Shown here: positions 37,523-46,995 of the stretch, piece by piece
How the letters are laid out: every line of letters starts with the position of its first letter
How positions within the stretch are numbered: the stretch's first letter is position 1
From: Vibrio mediterranei
GTDB lineage: Bacteria; Pseudomonadota; Gammaproteobacteria; Enterobacterales; Vibrionaceae
Assembly: GCF_900088415.1 (NCBI RefSeq)
Contig: NZ_FLLQ01000003.1
Location: forward strand, 496,001 to 560,000
Length of the DNA stretch: 64,000 nucleotides
Reading direction: 5' to 3'
Program-made: the position numbers and the translations under genes
The notes under the pieces: generated by a model
Told to the model about the DNA's origin: nothing
The model's input: the letters and a program-made list of their open reading frames with translations, nothing else
Databases searched by the model: none

Positions 37523-37786
37523 TTACTTTTCATCTTCTGGTAGCTGAACGTTTAGTTCTAGCACCGAGATGTCATCGTCTTTGTGCTCAAACGACAAGTC
37601 CACCATGGATGGATCAACTTCAACGTATTTGGCGATAACTTTAAGAATGTCTTCTTTCAATTGCGGCAGATACGATGGCGAAGGTGAACCTTCACTGCGA
37701 CGCTCTGCGACGATAATTTGCAGGCGCTCCTTCGCTAAGTTCGCTGAGCTCTTTTTTTGCGGGCGGAAAAACTCTAGTAATGACAT
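37523..37786 (-). CDS. minE: Cell division topological factor MinE
   Basis: 87 residues (E. coli 88). It stimulates MinD ATPase and drives the pole-to-pole oscillation that keeps the Z-ring at midcell. The N-terminal membrane-targeting segment (MSLLEFFRP) and the MinD-contact helix region ([17 protein letters not shown]) are typical. It lies three bases after minD in the minCDE operon. Confidence 0.97.
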   Translation of the reverse strand: MSLLEFFRPQKKSSANLAKERLQIIVAERRSEGSPSPSYLPQLKEDILKVIAKYVEVDPSMVDLSFEHKDDDISVLELNVQLPEDEK

Positions 37787-37789
37787 GAA

Positions 37790-38602
37790 TTAACCCCCGA
37801 ATAGACGTTTGAAGATGCCTTTCTTCTGCTCCGTTAAGAAGCGGAAATCAACTTGTTCACCAAGTAGGCGATTTACTGTATCTGCGTAAGCAAGACCTGC
37901 ATCTGATTCATCGTCAAAAATGACAGGGACGCCTTTGTTCGAAGCATTAAGAACCGCTTGGCTTTCTGGAATCACTCCAAGTAGAGAGATGTGCAGAATC
38001 TCCTCCACATCTTCGACAGACAGCATTTCACCTTGTGTCACACGAGCTGGGTTATAGCGTGTCAGCAGTAGATGTTGCTTAACTGGCTCCAAGCTCTCTT
38101 CTGCTCGACGTGATTTAGAGTCCAAGATACCAAGGATACGGTCAGAGTCACGTACTGAAGAAACTTCTGGGTTTGTGGTAACAATGGCTTCATCCGCAAA
38201 ATACAGCGCCATTAATGCGCCTTGCTCGATACCTGCCGGTGAGTCACAGATAACAAAGTCAAAGCCCATTTCATCGAGGTCATCTAACACTCGACGAACG
38301 CCTTCTTTAGTCAGTGCGTCTTTATCGCGAGTTTGTGATGCAGGCAGGATGAACAGGTTGTCAGAACGCTTATCTTTGATGAGTGCTTGGTTTAGTGTCG
38401 CTTCACCGTTGATCACGTTAACAAAGTCGTAAACGACGCGACGTTCACAGCCCATGATCAAGTCTAGGTTACGCAAACCGATATCAAAGTCGATGACTGC
38501 GGTTTTCTTGCCTTTAAGGGCAAGGCCAGAAGCGATTGCTGCACTGGAAGTGGTTTTGCCAACGCCGCCTTTACCTGACGTTACAACAATAATGCGTGCC
38601 AT
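37790..38602 (-). CDS. minD: Septum-site determining ATPase MinD
   Basis: 270 residues, same as E. coli. Deviant Walker A GKGGVGKTT (10-18), ICDSPAGIEQGA switch II, and a C-terminal amphipathic membrane helix (KKGIFKRLFGG). ATP-bound MinD dimers bind the membrane and recruit MinC. Second gene of minCDE, 21 bases after minC. Confidence 0.98.
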   Translation of the reverse strand: MARIIVVTSGKGGVGKTTSSAAIASGLALKGKKTAVIDFDIGLRNLDLIMGCERRVVYDFVNVINGEATLNQALIKDKRSDNLFILPASQTRDKDALTKEGVRRVLDDLDEMGFDFVICDSPAGIEQGALMALYFADEAIVTTNPEVSSVRDSDRILGILDSKSRRAEESLEPVKQHLLLTRYNPARVTQGEMLSVEDVEEILHISLLGVIPESQAVLNASNKGVPVIFDDESDAGLAYADTVNRLLGEQVDFRFLTEQKKGIFKRLFGG

Positions 38603-38623
38603 TATCTGTTTTCCTTAAAATTA

Positions 38624-39286
38624 TTATATCGTGAGGATTTCGAAATCGAGTTGGTCGTTGGTCATACCAAACATTACCTTTTTGCCCCAATATTCACGTT
38701 CAATTTGATCACTGAGCCAGTAATTTCCTGCGATAGAAACCAGCTCAGCTTGTAAGTCGTTACATAGGATCTTAGCTTCACTGGAGCCACTAGCTCCGGC
38801 AATCGCGCGTCCTCTAAGCGTGCCATGGATATGGATGGTACCGTCAGCTATTACTTCAGCACCTGCACTCACATGATTTAACACCACAAGGTCTCTGTTT
38901 TTTGCATAGATTTGTTGACCGGAACGCACTGGGGTTCGGACTATCATAGTCGGTTCCATCTTCGCGGGTGCTTGAGAAGGGGCTTTACTTGCGGTCATCA
39001 CAGCAAAGCCAGCTTCAATAGCGAGATTTTGAGTGCGTTTATCTTGGCAACCGGTGATACCTACTGGGATCATACCAAGTTCTTCTACGCCAAGTTTTAG
39101 GTCTAGGAAGTTGATATCGCCGTCAACTTTACTGATGTTTAGAACCACAGGAGCCGATGCAAAAAATGTCGGTGCTTGTGAGACTTTTTCTTGCAAAAAA
39201 TGAACTGCTTTAGAAACATCGTTGTCAGAAAGATGCAACACCGATAAGGTGAAGCTACTGCCTTTCAGATCTGGGGATTGAGACAT
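38624..39286 (-). CDS. minC: Septum-site determining protein MinC
   Basis: 220 residues (E. coli 231). The N-terminal domain inhibits FtsZ polymers; the C-terminal beta-helix domain ([33 protein letters not shown]) binds MinD and dimerises. A linker rich in Pro and Ala ([14 protein letters not shown]) joins them. It is the first gene of minCDE, divergent from ycgL. Confidence 0.96.
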   Translation of the reverse strand: MSQSPDLKGSSFTLSVLHLSDNDVSKAVHFLQEKVSQAPTFFASAPVVLNISKVDGDINFLDLKLGVEELGMIPVGITGCQDKRTQNLAIEAGFAVMTASKAPSQAPAKMEPTMIVRTPVRSGQQIYAKNRDLVVLNHVSAGAEVIADGTIHIHGTLRGRAIAGASGSSEAKILCNDLQAELVSIAGNYWLSDQIEREYWGKKVMFGMTNDQLDFEILTI

Positions 39287-39466
39287 TGCTGATCAAATCC
39301 TTGTGCCAATGACATTGCTTTTTAAATAGGATAATCATGTTATATTTCAACACTACATACAGCAAGCTATCTTGCGCTCAAATGGATAATTAACTCTCAA
39401 TTTTCCATAAACTAACCAAATACTTTCTTCCGGATGAGAAGATTGGCGACAAAAAGAGATATATCA

Positions 39467-39742
39467 ATGCTTTGTTCTATCTATAAAAGCACGAAAAAGG
39501 AAGGGGCGTACCTATACATCGCCAAGAAGGATGACTTTTCACCAGTTCCAGATGCGCTGATGCAGATGTTTGGAAAACCAACTATGGTCATGGTGGTCAA
39601 CCTTGCAAAACGTACACTGGCTCAAGTGGATGTAGAGAAAGTAAAAGCTTCTATTGAGAATGAGGGCTTTTTCTTACAGCTACCTCCACCACCAGAAAAT
39701 CTATTAGAGAAATATAAAGAGCAGAAAGCTCAGCAAAAATAG
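39467..39742 (+). CDS. ycgL: YcgL-domain protein
   Basis: 91 residues from the ATG at 39467 ([28 protein letters not shown]), which aligns with the family start; the frame extends 11 codons upstream without similarity. The end [18 protein letters not shown] is also typical. Function is unknown; it is adjacent to minC in many gammaproteobacteria. A lytic transglycosylase gene follows in the same direction. Confidence 0.92.
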   Translation: MLCSIYKSTKKEGAYLYIAKKDDFSPVPDALMQMFGKPTMVMVVNLAKRTLAQVDVEKVKASIENEGFFLQLPPPPENLLEKYKEQKAQQK

Positions 39743-39766
39743 CCTAGATGCTCAGGGGAGGGCACG

Positions 39767-40744
39767 GTGAAGAGATTATTGTCAGTTATGCTAGGAGCAA
39801 GCCTAGCCACGAGCGCATTTGCGCAAGAGAAAGGAACGTTTGAAGAGTACGTTGCTGGGCTTAAAGAAGAAGCTCGCCAACAAGGTATCTCTGAACAAAT
39901 TCTGACAGAGGCATTTAAAGGTGTCGAGTATAAGCCGAGAGCTGTCACTGCTGACCGTAACCAACCTGAAAAGAAGCTAACGCTGGACGAATATATTCCA
40001 AGAGCGGTGCCTGATTGGAAAGTGAAGCAGGCCAAAGAATTGCACAACAAGTATTATGCTGAGCTAAAACGTATCGGTGATGAATACGGTGTTCAACCAA
40101 GGTTTATTGTCGCGCTTTGGGGCGTAGAAAGTAATTTCGGACGCTTTACTGGTAATTATCGTGTAATCGATGCCTTATCGACGTTAGCTTATGAAGGACG
40201 CCGTGAAGCCTTCTTCCGTAAAGAAGCACTAGCGGCATTAACGATTCTTCAACAAGGGCATATTGCTCCCGATGATATGAAAGGTTCATGGGCGGGTGCA
40301 ATGGGTCAAAGCCAGTTCATGCCGAGTTCGTTTTTGAACTTTGCCGCTGACGGTAATGGCGACGGGAAAAAAGACATTTGGGATAGTGAAGCCGATGTGT
40401 TTGCCTCGACAGCGAATTACCTAGCGAAATCTGGTTGGGACGATAAATATACTTGGGGTCGTCAGGTCAAAGTACCACATGGTATTTCACCCGATTTACA
40501 AGGGCGTGAAGCTGAAAAAGGTAAGTATCTTAAGGAGTGGAGTAAGCTCGGTGTCACTCGTTACGATGGTCGACCACTGCCTCAGTTGGACGAAGATATT
40601 AAAGCATGGCTTATTATGCCCGATGACGAAAATGGCCGTGTGTACTTGGTATATAACAACTACAATGTCCTGATGAAGTGGAATCGCTCATATTACTTCG
40701 CCCTCGCTGTGAGTCATCTTGCAGATCGTATTGCTATGGATTAA
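39767..40744 (+). CDS. Lytic murein transglycosylase, MltB-like (GH103)
   Basis: 325 residues with a cleavable signal peptide (ATSAFA, cut near residue 19), so a periplasmic rather than lipid-anchored form. It cleaves peptidoglycan with formation of 1,6-anhydro-muropeptides. The catalytic Glu is in IVALWGVESNFGRFTG; the neighbouring SWAGAMGQSQFMPSSF and the EF-hand-like DGNGDGKKDIWD are typical of MltB. Start is GTG with GGGAGG upstream (39756-39761). It lacks the C-terminal peptidoglycan-binding domain of some relatives. Confidence 0.93.
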   Translation: MKRLLSVMLGASLATSAFAQEKGTFEEYVAGLKEEARQQGISEQILTEAFKGVEYKPRAVTADRNQPEKKLTLDEYIPRAVPDWKVKQAKELHNKYYAELKRIGDEYGVQPRFIVALWGVESNFGRFTGNYRVIDALSTLAYEGRREAFFRKEALAALTILQQGHIAPDDMKGSWAGAMGQSQFMPSSFLNFAADGNGDGKKDIWDSEADVFASTANYLAKSGWDDKYTWGRQVKVPHGISPDLQGREAEKGKYLKEWSKLGVTRYDGRPLPQLDEDIKAWLIMPDDENGRVYLVYNNYNVLMKWNRSYYFALAVSHLADRIAMD

Positions 40745-40746
40745 AT

Positions 40747-40781
40747 AAAAAGGACTGGCGTCTCTGACGTCAGTCCTTTTT
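40747..40781. terminator. Bidirectional terminator between the transglycosylase gene and folD
   Basis: 14-bp stem (40747-40760 with 40768-40781, one G-U), loop TCTCTGA, ending in a T-run on the plus strand and an A-run on the other arm. Confidence 0.93.
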
Positions 40782-40799
40782 TAGAAATCGAACAACCGA

Positions 40800-41663
40800 T
40801 TATTTTTTTGCGGTGTGGAACTGTTCGCAGGCAATCATCGTATTTTCAATCAAGCTGGCAACCGTCATAGGGCCGACACCACCTGGGACAGGGGTAATGA
40901 AGCTAGCGTTTTCTCTTGCCACATCGTATTCTACGTCACCCACCAAGGTACCGTTCTCTAAGCGGTTGATACCTACATCGACAACAACAGCTCCTTTCTT
41001 GATCCAATTACCTGGGACAAAGTTTGGTTTACCGACGGCTACGACAACGATATCAGCTTGACGCACATGGCTTTCAAGATCTTTGGTGAAACGATGACAC
41101 GTGGTGGTGGTGCACCCGGCAAGTAGCAATTCTAATGTCATTGGACGACCAACAATGTTAGACGCACCAACGATAACGGCGTGCTTGCCTCTCGTTGGTA
41201 TATTGTAACGGTCTAGAAGCGTAATAATGCCTTTAGGCGTACATGAGCGTAGCTTGGGGATACGTTGCGCTAGACGGCCGACATTATATGGATGGAATCC
41301 ATCAACATCTTTTTCTGGAGTAATACGCTCCAAAACGTGTGTAGTATCGATTCCAGCCGGTAGAGGCAACTGAACCAAAATGCCATCGACTTCTGGGTCT
41401 TCGTTTAATTCATCCACCAGAGCTAGCAATTGCGCTTCACTGGCATTTGCAGGTAGGTCGAAGGACTTGGAAACAAAACCAACTTCTTCACAAGCACGGC
41501 GCTTACTACCCACATAAACTTGTGACGCTGGATCTTCACCTACTAAGACGACCGCGAGTCCCGGTGCCCTTAGCCCTGCATCTGTTCTAGCCTTAACACG
41601 AGCGGCTACTTCAGAGCGTACGGTTTGAGAAATAAGTTTCCCGTCAATGTTTTGAGCAGACAT
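40800..41663 (-). CDS. folD: Methylenetetrahydrofolate dehydrogenase / cyclohydrolase
   Basis: Bifunctional enzyme interconverting 5,10-methylene-, methenyl- and 10-formyl-tetrahydrofolate with NADP. 287 residues (E. coli 288). The catalytic Lys lies in [14 protein letters not shown], and [26 protein letters not shown] and [14 protein letters not shown] are family signatures. It is adjacent to tRNA-Arg(TCT), as folD and argU are near each other in enterics. Confidence 0.98.
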   Translation of the reverse strand: MSAQNIDGKLISQTVRSEVAARVKARTDAGLRAPGLAVVLVGEDPASQVYVGSKRRACEEVGFVSKSFDLPANASEAQLLALVDELNEDPEVDGILVQLPLPAGIDTTHVLERITPEKDVDGFHPYNVGRLAQRIPKLRSCTPKGIITLLDRYNIPTRGKHAVIVGASNIVGRPMTLELLLAGCTTTTCHRFTKDLESHVRQADIVVVAVGKPNFVPGNWIKKGAVVVDVGINRLENGTLVGDVEYDVARENASFITPVPGGVGPMTVASLIENTMIACEQFHTAKK

Positions 41664-41826
41664 AATTTTCCTTGAGAAAGTTAACTGGCTGTTATTTTTG
41701 TGTGCATTGTCCCAGAAAATTATTTCAAAAGCTACAACGCAAACGTTTGCATTGGTCTGTTTTTCAGCTTTTATTGGTATGTTGACTTTTTTTTGGGCAT
41801 TTAAACCAGTAACGCTAAGAAAGCCA

Positions 41827-41854
41827 TTGATTTACCTCTCTCATCTCGTATAAT
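41827..41854 (+). promoter_or_regulatory. Promoter of the first tRNA-Arg gene
   Basis: TTGATT (41827-41832), 16-bp spacer, TATAAT (41849-41854), 14 bases before the tRNA 5' end. Confidence 0.75.
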
Positions 41855-41868
41855 CCTTTCCCTGTAGC

Positions 41869-41945
41869 GCGCCCTTAGCTCAGCTGGATAGAGCACGTCC
41901 CTTCTAAGGATGTGGTCGTAGGTTCGAATCCTACAGGGCGTGCCA
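41869..41945 (+). tRNA. tRNA-Arg (anticodon TCT), copy 1
   Basis: 77 bases with encoded CCA. Acceptor GCGCCCT pairs with AGGGCGT (one G-U); D arm GCTC/GAGC; anticodon stem CGTCC/GGATG around loop CTTCTAA, giving TCT; TTCGAAT in the T loop. It closely resembles E. coli argU, a well-known attachment site for prophages and islands. An identical copy lies at 47846-47922. Confidence 0.97.
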
Positions 41946-41990
41946 TTTCTTTCTCTTTCTTCCTATACTCCCAGCATTCCTCGACACGAT

Positions 41991-43160
41991 TTAATGTATC
42001 GGACAATTTAGCAGCGTCAATAGCAATTCTGACTGTGTGTTTGAATCGGTTTTCACGAAAATAGACTTAATATGATCCTTGATAGTGTATTCTGAGCGTT
42101 CCAAAACAGATGCAATCTCTTTACGAGATAATCCGCGAAGTATCAAACAGCAGATGTTACGTTCCATCTCGGTTAAGTCAAAGATAGACTTCAAACAATT
42201 AGTGTTGATTGTAACAGGATGCCTTCGATCATAGATATAAACGATGGTTTTTGGAACAAGGCTGGCCGTAGTGCTTTTTTCTTCGTGATTCAGATCTTTA
42301 TCTGCTTTTCCTCGATTTATTGGAACTAAAATAAGCGTAACCGTAGAACTTCTATCATTTATCTCAAATGCATGGCAATTTAAGTCTGTTTCGTTATCCA
42401 ATCTAGCAATACGTTTATAGAGAGCACAATACTCTTTATAAAATTGATTGTCGTTGATTTGGAAATGGTAGTCTTTAATAGTAACTAAATCATGCCACTG
42501 ACTTAGCTGGATAGCTTTGGAGTTTGAACATATCGTATTTCCAACTTTATCGCAAAGAATGATAGCATGTGAGGATTTATCAATAATGCTCTTATATATA
42601 TTGGTGTAATTGTATCTTTCGCTTATTCTTATATATATCTTAAATGATTGTTGAATATGAGGGACTAATTCGGCTAATAAAATTCTACTTGTAGAATTAT
42701 TAATACCTTCTTCGTTCTCTGCGTAGAAACTTAAAGTTATAGCCAGGTCTCCGACGTACCCGAAAATGATAGTGGCAATATTATTGGTTACTGTTTTGTC
42801 ATACCAGTCAGTAATTGGATTCAGATAAAGACTCTTTTTTTGGGTTGAAAAAGCTTGATACTTGTCGACTAAGCTAAAAAATCGATTGCTTGGTAGTTGG
42901 GAGAACTTATCTCGCACACAAGCCTTGTCCTTGACAATATGTTGGATAACTGAGAGCAAGTTCTCTGCTCTAGACCCGCTTTTCCAACTACTAATAATGG
43001 TACTTTCCTGTTTATGTATGGTACTTAAAACAAAACTTATGGTTCTAAACTCATAGTTTAAAAAGTCAACAAAACATTGAAATCCATCAGGACTTGTAGG
43101 TGACAAATATAGGGCCTTAACCAATTTCTTAAATTGTCTCGCTGTTTCATTTTGCATCAT
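41991..43160 (-). CDS. LuxR-type transcriptional regulator, paralogue 1
   Basis: 389 residues. The N-terminal two thirds have no clear family but include a PAS-like segment (SHAIILCDKVGNTICSNSKAIQL) and IVYIYDRRHPVTINTNCLKSIF just before the HTH. The C-terminal LuxR-type HTH (TEMERNICCLILRGLSRKEIASVL, then YTIKDHIKSIFVKT) is clear. It is homologous along its whole length to the regulator at 45811-46995. The gene is AT-richer than its neighbours, which suggests later acquisition. It is divergent from the lipoprotein gene across a gap with a C8/G8 hairpin. Ligand and targets unknown; the lipoprotein is the obvious candidate. Confidence 0.85.
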   Translation of the reverse strand: MMQNETARQFKKLVKALYLSPTSPDGFQCFVDFLNYEFRTISFVLSTIHKQESTIISSWKSGSRAENLLSVIQHIVKDKACVRDKFSQLPSNRFFSLVDKYQAFSTQKKSLYLNPITDWYDKTVTNNIATIIFGYVGDLAITLSFYAENEEGINNSTSRILLAELVPHIQQSFKIYIRISERYNYTNIYKSIIDKSSHAIILCDKVGNTICSNSKAIQLSQWHDLVTIKDYHFQINDNQFYKEYCALYKRIARLDNETDLNCHAFEINDRSSTVTLILVPINRGKADKDLNHEEKSTTASLVPKTIVYIYDRRHPVTINTNCLKSIFDLTEMERNICCLILRGLSRKEIASVLERSEYTIKDHIKSIFVKTDSNTQSELLLTLLNCPIH

Positions 43161-43478
43161 ATATTAAACCACGTAAGCTAATTTATATATTCAAAGGTTA
43201 ATGTTAAATAAACCATAGCTCTAGTTGGTAAAAATAGAACTTACTCACATTATAGAGTTTAATAAAATAGAAATTACCACTGTATATGTCACCTTACTAA
43301 GTGAGTTATTCATAAGTGATATTTCACCCCCCCCTATTCGGGGGGGGTGAAAAATCTGTCTCACGCGATAATCTATGTTAAATAAATGATGTATTTCTGT
43401 GAAAGGATGTGTATCTCCCTTTTGCCGCAAATAATAAAAGGTTGGTTGCATAAGGCTAACAACGTCAAGGAAGGCAAG
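43161..43478. promoter_or_regulatory. Divergent gap with C8/G8 hairpin (318 bp without a gene)
   Basis: AT-rich gap between regulator 1 and the lipoprotein gene. Its most striking element is an inverted repeat at 43322-43352: TTTCA and eight C, loop TATTC, eight G and TGAAA, a perfect 13-bp stem. No T-run follows on either strand. The lipoprotein start lies 126 bases further on. Confidence 0.7.
43322..43352. repeat. Perfect poly-C/poly-G hairpin
   Basis: 13-bp arms (43322-43334 and 43340-43352) with eight consecutive C and eight consecutive G around the 5-base loop TATTC. Homopolymer runs of this length are prone to slippage; a similar element lies before the island's other divergent gene pair (47283-47306). 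Confidence 0.9.
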
Positions 43479-45719
43479 ATGAATAAAACGATAATCGCCA
43501 CACTGTCCATGAGTACGACTCTGCTTATCGGGTGCAATAACAGCAGCGAAGGTGACATAACACCCAGCAGCGTTAGTGGGAGGGTTGCTGACGGATACCT
43601 TTCGGGGGCTACGATCTGTCTTGATGAGAACACAAACATGGTTTGTGATGATAACGAACCAACAACTACGTCAAATAGTGAAGGTCAGTATTCTTTAAAC
43701 ATCACAGAGGATGAAGCGAGTCAATATCCGATTATAGCGATCGTTACGCCTGATGTTACAGATCAAGATACGAACGACTATGTCCCAAATGCTTATACAC
43801 TCGTTTCCCCTCCAGGGAAGCAGGCGTTTATTAGTCCTATCACTACCTTGTTAGCACTGTCTGCTAAGGACTACTCGGATGACTCGTTAGCAACGAGTGC
43901 ATCAGTGCTACGAATGCAGTTAGGAGTATCAGATGATGTGGACTTATATAGTGACTTTATTGCTGCGCAAACTGGTAATGACAGTAGTAGTTATAAAAAG
44001 GTTCATAACACGGCTCAACTTGTAGCTCGTAAACTGGGTCAGCATTTAACAACATTCAATTCTGGTGATAGCTCAGGCGTAATTGATAGGACTAAACTAG
44101 TAGTTGCTGTCGACTCTGTTCATAGCGTTGTCGCGGATTTAGCAGAGCTTGCTGATAGCAATGACTTTGATGCCGATGCTGTAGCTATATCAAAATCACA
44201 AGAATGGAATAATGAGGTTAAAGACATCATTCCATCGGAAAAGGTTGAGCAGATAGAAGCAGAACAAGGACTTCCTGCAGCATTAAGTGGCGGAGTATAT
44301 CAATACATTGATATCGAAGGAAATAAGACAGACTATTTGACGGTCAAACTAAATACGACAACAGCTAGCTATAGCGAGAACATCTCAATTGTTGTTACAA
44401 ATGATAGTGGTGACAGCTACTCTTTTGAAGCTGTGGATAGTCACCCTGATGACTTGGATTTCCCTCAACAAGTGGCATTTGTAAAACGATTACCGGGAGA
44501 TAGTCTGGTTAGTGGTACATATACGTATACTTTGTCAGACGGAGAAGGCAACAGTGTGATGTTGTTTAAAGACAACTATATACAGCCTGTATTGACGAAT
44601 TACAGTAGTGCACTATTGGCCTCGGGTATGTCTTGGGTAGAAACGCCTTTCGATAATGCATTCCTCTCATTCCCAGTTACTGATGATGAGCTCTACTATC
44701 AGGCGATTTTGTTAGGTACAGAGGATAATATTGTCTATACAGGTCGAAATGAACAAGGCCGAAATATTATCTTATATGACGATTTGGATGATATGAGGGC
44801 AGCGACCTCGTTACTAGTTAAAGCATCAGATGGTTCGAATCACCGTGATAGCAACTTTACTAGAGAGTTATTTAAGACCGGGGTAACGGAGTCAACAGAC
44901 GCCTCTTATATAGGCTTTGTTCGTACCTATTTCAGAAACTCCTATAATGTCCCTAGTGATAGCGCTAAGCAGCGTTACATATACCAGTTTAACGCAGAAC
45001 CAGCGGCAGAAGAGGAGGGGACACAGTTAACTAAGAAAGTGAGTTCCTTCAAGATTGAACATTTTGATAGCAATTCGTCAACGTATGTAGAGACAATAAG
45101 TGCAAATATTTCTGATACTGTGTTTGAAGAATTGGGAACTAGCGAGGAAGACGCTGAACAAAATGGATATAACCTATGGCATCAGTTGGATAAAGATGAG
45201 TCGGTAATTTTTCTCGATGCTTTCTTTCAAGGAGACACGTCTAGCGCAGTTTTAGCTAAGGGGACATACCGTTATTCAATTACCGATGTTAATGGCAATA
45301 CCTTTCATAGCTACGACTATTATGGTGGCGAATCAAAAGGTTTCCCAGAGTTATCGGCTGATAGTTTCACGGCGAAGGAATTGAATGCGGATTGGTATCA
45401 ACTATCGATCGACACAGCAGATGGTGACAATAGCTCTCTTATTTATGAATTCCAGTTCAATGTAGATTACGCTAAATATGGAGAAGAACAAAGCAATTAC
45501 CTGCTAAGTCTTGGAAAGCAGCGCGAAGCAACAGCGCTAATCAGAAAGCAAAGACTGACAGAGGCAGTCAGCAAGTTTGAAGCAGACCGTGGAGTTGAAG
45601 TCACAGGTTATTCGGTTGATGTCTCAATTTTTGATAGCGCAAAAACTTATAAAACAGATAATCGATTCGAGATCACTAACATTGACTTTGATAAAGCGAT
45701 AGAAGCTAATACTAACTAG
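43479..45719 (+). CDS. Large surface-type lipoprotein of unknown function
   Basis: 746 residues from the ATG at 43479, which has AAGGAAGG just upstream. The lipobox LLIGC (Cys19) follows a short hydrophobic signal. The first domain (SGRVADGYLSGATICLDENTNMVCDDNEPTTTS region) has the look of a carboxypeptidase-regulatory/CnaB-like beta domain with Asp/Asn-rich turns. The rest is acidic and rich in Ser, Thr and Asp, with two similar strand-turn units SGTYTYTLSDGEGN and KGTYRYSITDVNGN suggesting repeated beta modules. It ends with a helical segment. No enzyme motif was seen. Probably exposed in the outer membrane or periplasm. It is transcribed divergently from regulator 1. Confidence 0.8.
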   Translation: MNKTIIATLSMSTTLLIGCNNSSEGDITPSSVSGRVADGYLSGATICLDENTNMVCDDNEPTTTSNSEGQYSLNITEDEASQYPIIAIVTPDVTDQDTNDYVPNAYTLVSPPGKQAFISPITTLLALSAKDYSDDSLATSASVLRMQLGVSDDVDLYSDFIAAQTGNDSSSYKKVHNTAQLVARKLGQHLTTFNSGDSSGVIDRTKLVVAVDSVHSVVADLAELADSNDFDADAVAISKSQEWNNEVKDIIPSEKVEQIEAEQGLPAALSGGVYQYIDIEGNKTDYLTVKLNTTTASYSENISIVVTNDSGDSYSFEAVDSHPDDLDFPQQVAFVKRLPGDSLVSGTYTYTLSDGEGNSVMLFKDNYIQPVLTNYSSALLASGMSWVETPFDNAFLSFPVTDDELYYQAILLGTEDNIVYTGRNEQGRNIILYDDLDDMRAATSLLVKASDGSNHRDSNFTRELFKTGVTESTDASYIGFVRTYFRNSYNVPSDSAKQRYIYQFNAEPAAEEEGTQLTKKVSSFKIEHFDSNSSTYVETISANISDTVFEELGTSEEDAEQNGYNLWHQLDKDESVIFLDAFFQGDTSSAVLAKGTYRYSITDVNGNTFHSYDYYGGESKGFPELSADSFTAKELNADWYQLSIDTADGDNSSLIYEFQFNVDYAKYGEEQSNYLLSLGKQREATALIRKQRLTEAVSKFEADRGVEVTGYSVDVSIFDSAKTYKTDNRFEITNIDFDKAIEANTN

Positions 45720-45757
45720 TGGCTCAATATAGCCATTCTTATACTATTCAATGCGAG

Positions 45758-45786
45758 ACAAAGACAGGCCAAGCGCCTGTCTTTGT
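45758..45786. terminator. Bidirectional terminator between the lipoprotein gene and regulator 2
   Basis: 12-bp stem ACAAAGACAGGC (45758-45769) / GCCTGTCTTTGT (45775-45786), loop CAAGC, followed by TGTTTC. Confidence 0.8.
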
Positions 45787-45810
45787 TGTTTCTACTTTAA
45801 TCCTGCGCTA

Positions 45811-46995
45811 TCACATAGAGGGATAAACTGGACTGGTAAGTATGGTTGCTACTAAATCAGATTGGGAGTGGCTTCCGGTTTTGACGAATACAGATTTTAT
45901 GTGGTCTTTAATTGTATGAGTAGAGCGTTGCAACATTTCCGCAATCTCGTTGCGGTTATAACCTCGCGCTATTAGTTCACAAATAGAGGTCTCTGTTTCT
46001 GTAAGATCAAAAATAGCTTTCAGAAAATCGGAGTTGACATGGATAGGGTGTTGTCGGTCGTAAATGTAAACAATCGCACCGATTTCGTAATTGCTAAAGG
46101 TTTGATATTCATAACTTTGAGTCGAAACTGGATTTTCGATCCCAATTGGAACAAGAAGAATTGTCAGCGGAGATTGGGAATCGTTGATATGAGTGACTCG
46201 GCATGCTTTGCTTTTTGCATCATTCCTTTTAAGTACCTGATATAGATTAGAAATATAGTTGCCTTTAGCTATAGGGGTAGTGATTGAGAAACTGTTATCA
46301 GTTACTGCTAAGCAATCATGTAACTCTCCTAACTGGATTGCTTTTTGATTGACACAAATAAGCCCACCCTTGCTGTCATATAGTAGAGCCCCATGAGGAA
46401 GTTGTGCAATGAGATTGCTAAGGTTAGACGTCTCATTGCGAATTTCTTTGAATTGTTGGTAAAGCGTAAATGCACGCTGTATATGGGGAATTAACTCATT
46501 CAAGATGAGAATGTCATCAGGAGTGAAAGCTAGGCTAGTATTATCTCGATGAATACTGATCATAGCCTCTTTGTTCTCAGTTTTCCCTATTCTTGCTGAA
46601 GAAACATCGAGTAAATCATTGCCATCAAACCATTGCTCCACAAGCTTCTGGCTCGGTGAAAGAGCATTTGTCGTTGGCCTGCCAATATCGTTTAGTAAGG
46701 TATAGAAGCGGCTAGGAGGTGCAACGTCAATATAGTCATGAATATAGTTCCCTTCTTCCAGATTGTTCTCAATATACTCGATGATAACATCTGTTTTTGG
46801 TCCCGCAATCCAAGCACTGTCTATAGCTTGATTACTCGTGTTTTGTATATGGAATACGGCATCCGCTAGATTGAACTCGATGACTAGTTGATCTAAAAAA
46901 GGTTGGAAACCCTGTTTGTGAGTCGGTGCTTGGTAAAGCAAATCGATTAAATCGCTGAAACGAAAAAGGGAATCCTTTGCTATCTTCCTTGTCAT
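45811..46995 (-). CDS. LuxR-type transcriptional regulator, paralogue 2
   Basis: 394 residues from the ATG at 46995; the frame continues nine codons upstream to a TTG, but the ATG aligns with the start of paralogue 1. Same plan: an N-terminal region of unknown fold, a PAS-like stretch (PHGALLYDSKGGLICVNQKAIQL), AIVYIYDRQHPIHVNSDFLKAIF, and a C-terminal LuxR HTH (TETETSICELIARGYNRNEIAEML, HTIKDHIKSVFVKT). The two proteins are clearly related along their length but well diverged. It is divergent from the small orphan gene at 47365, with a poly-C hairpin in between. Confidence 0.85.
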   Translation of the reverse strand: MTRKIAKDSLFRFSDLIDLLYQAPTHKQGFQPFLDQLVIEFNLADAVFHIQNTSNQAIDSAWIAGPKTDVIIEYIENNLEEGNYIHDYIDVAPPSRFYTLLNDIGRPTTNALSPSQKLVEQWFDGNDLLDVSSARIGKTENKEAMISIHRDNTSLAFTPDDILILNELIPHIQRAFTLYQQFKEIRNETSNLSNLIAQLPHGALLYDSKGGLICVNQKAIQLGELHDCLAVTDNSFSITTPIAKGNYISNLYQVLKRNDAKSKACRVTHINDSQSPLTILLVPIGIENPVSTQSYEYQTFSNYEIGAIVYIYDRQHPIHVNSDFLKAIFDLTETETSICELIARGYNRNEIAEMLQRSTHTIKDHIKSVFVKTGSHSQSDLVATILTSPVYPSM

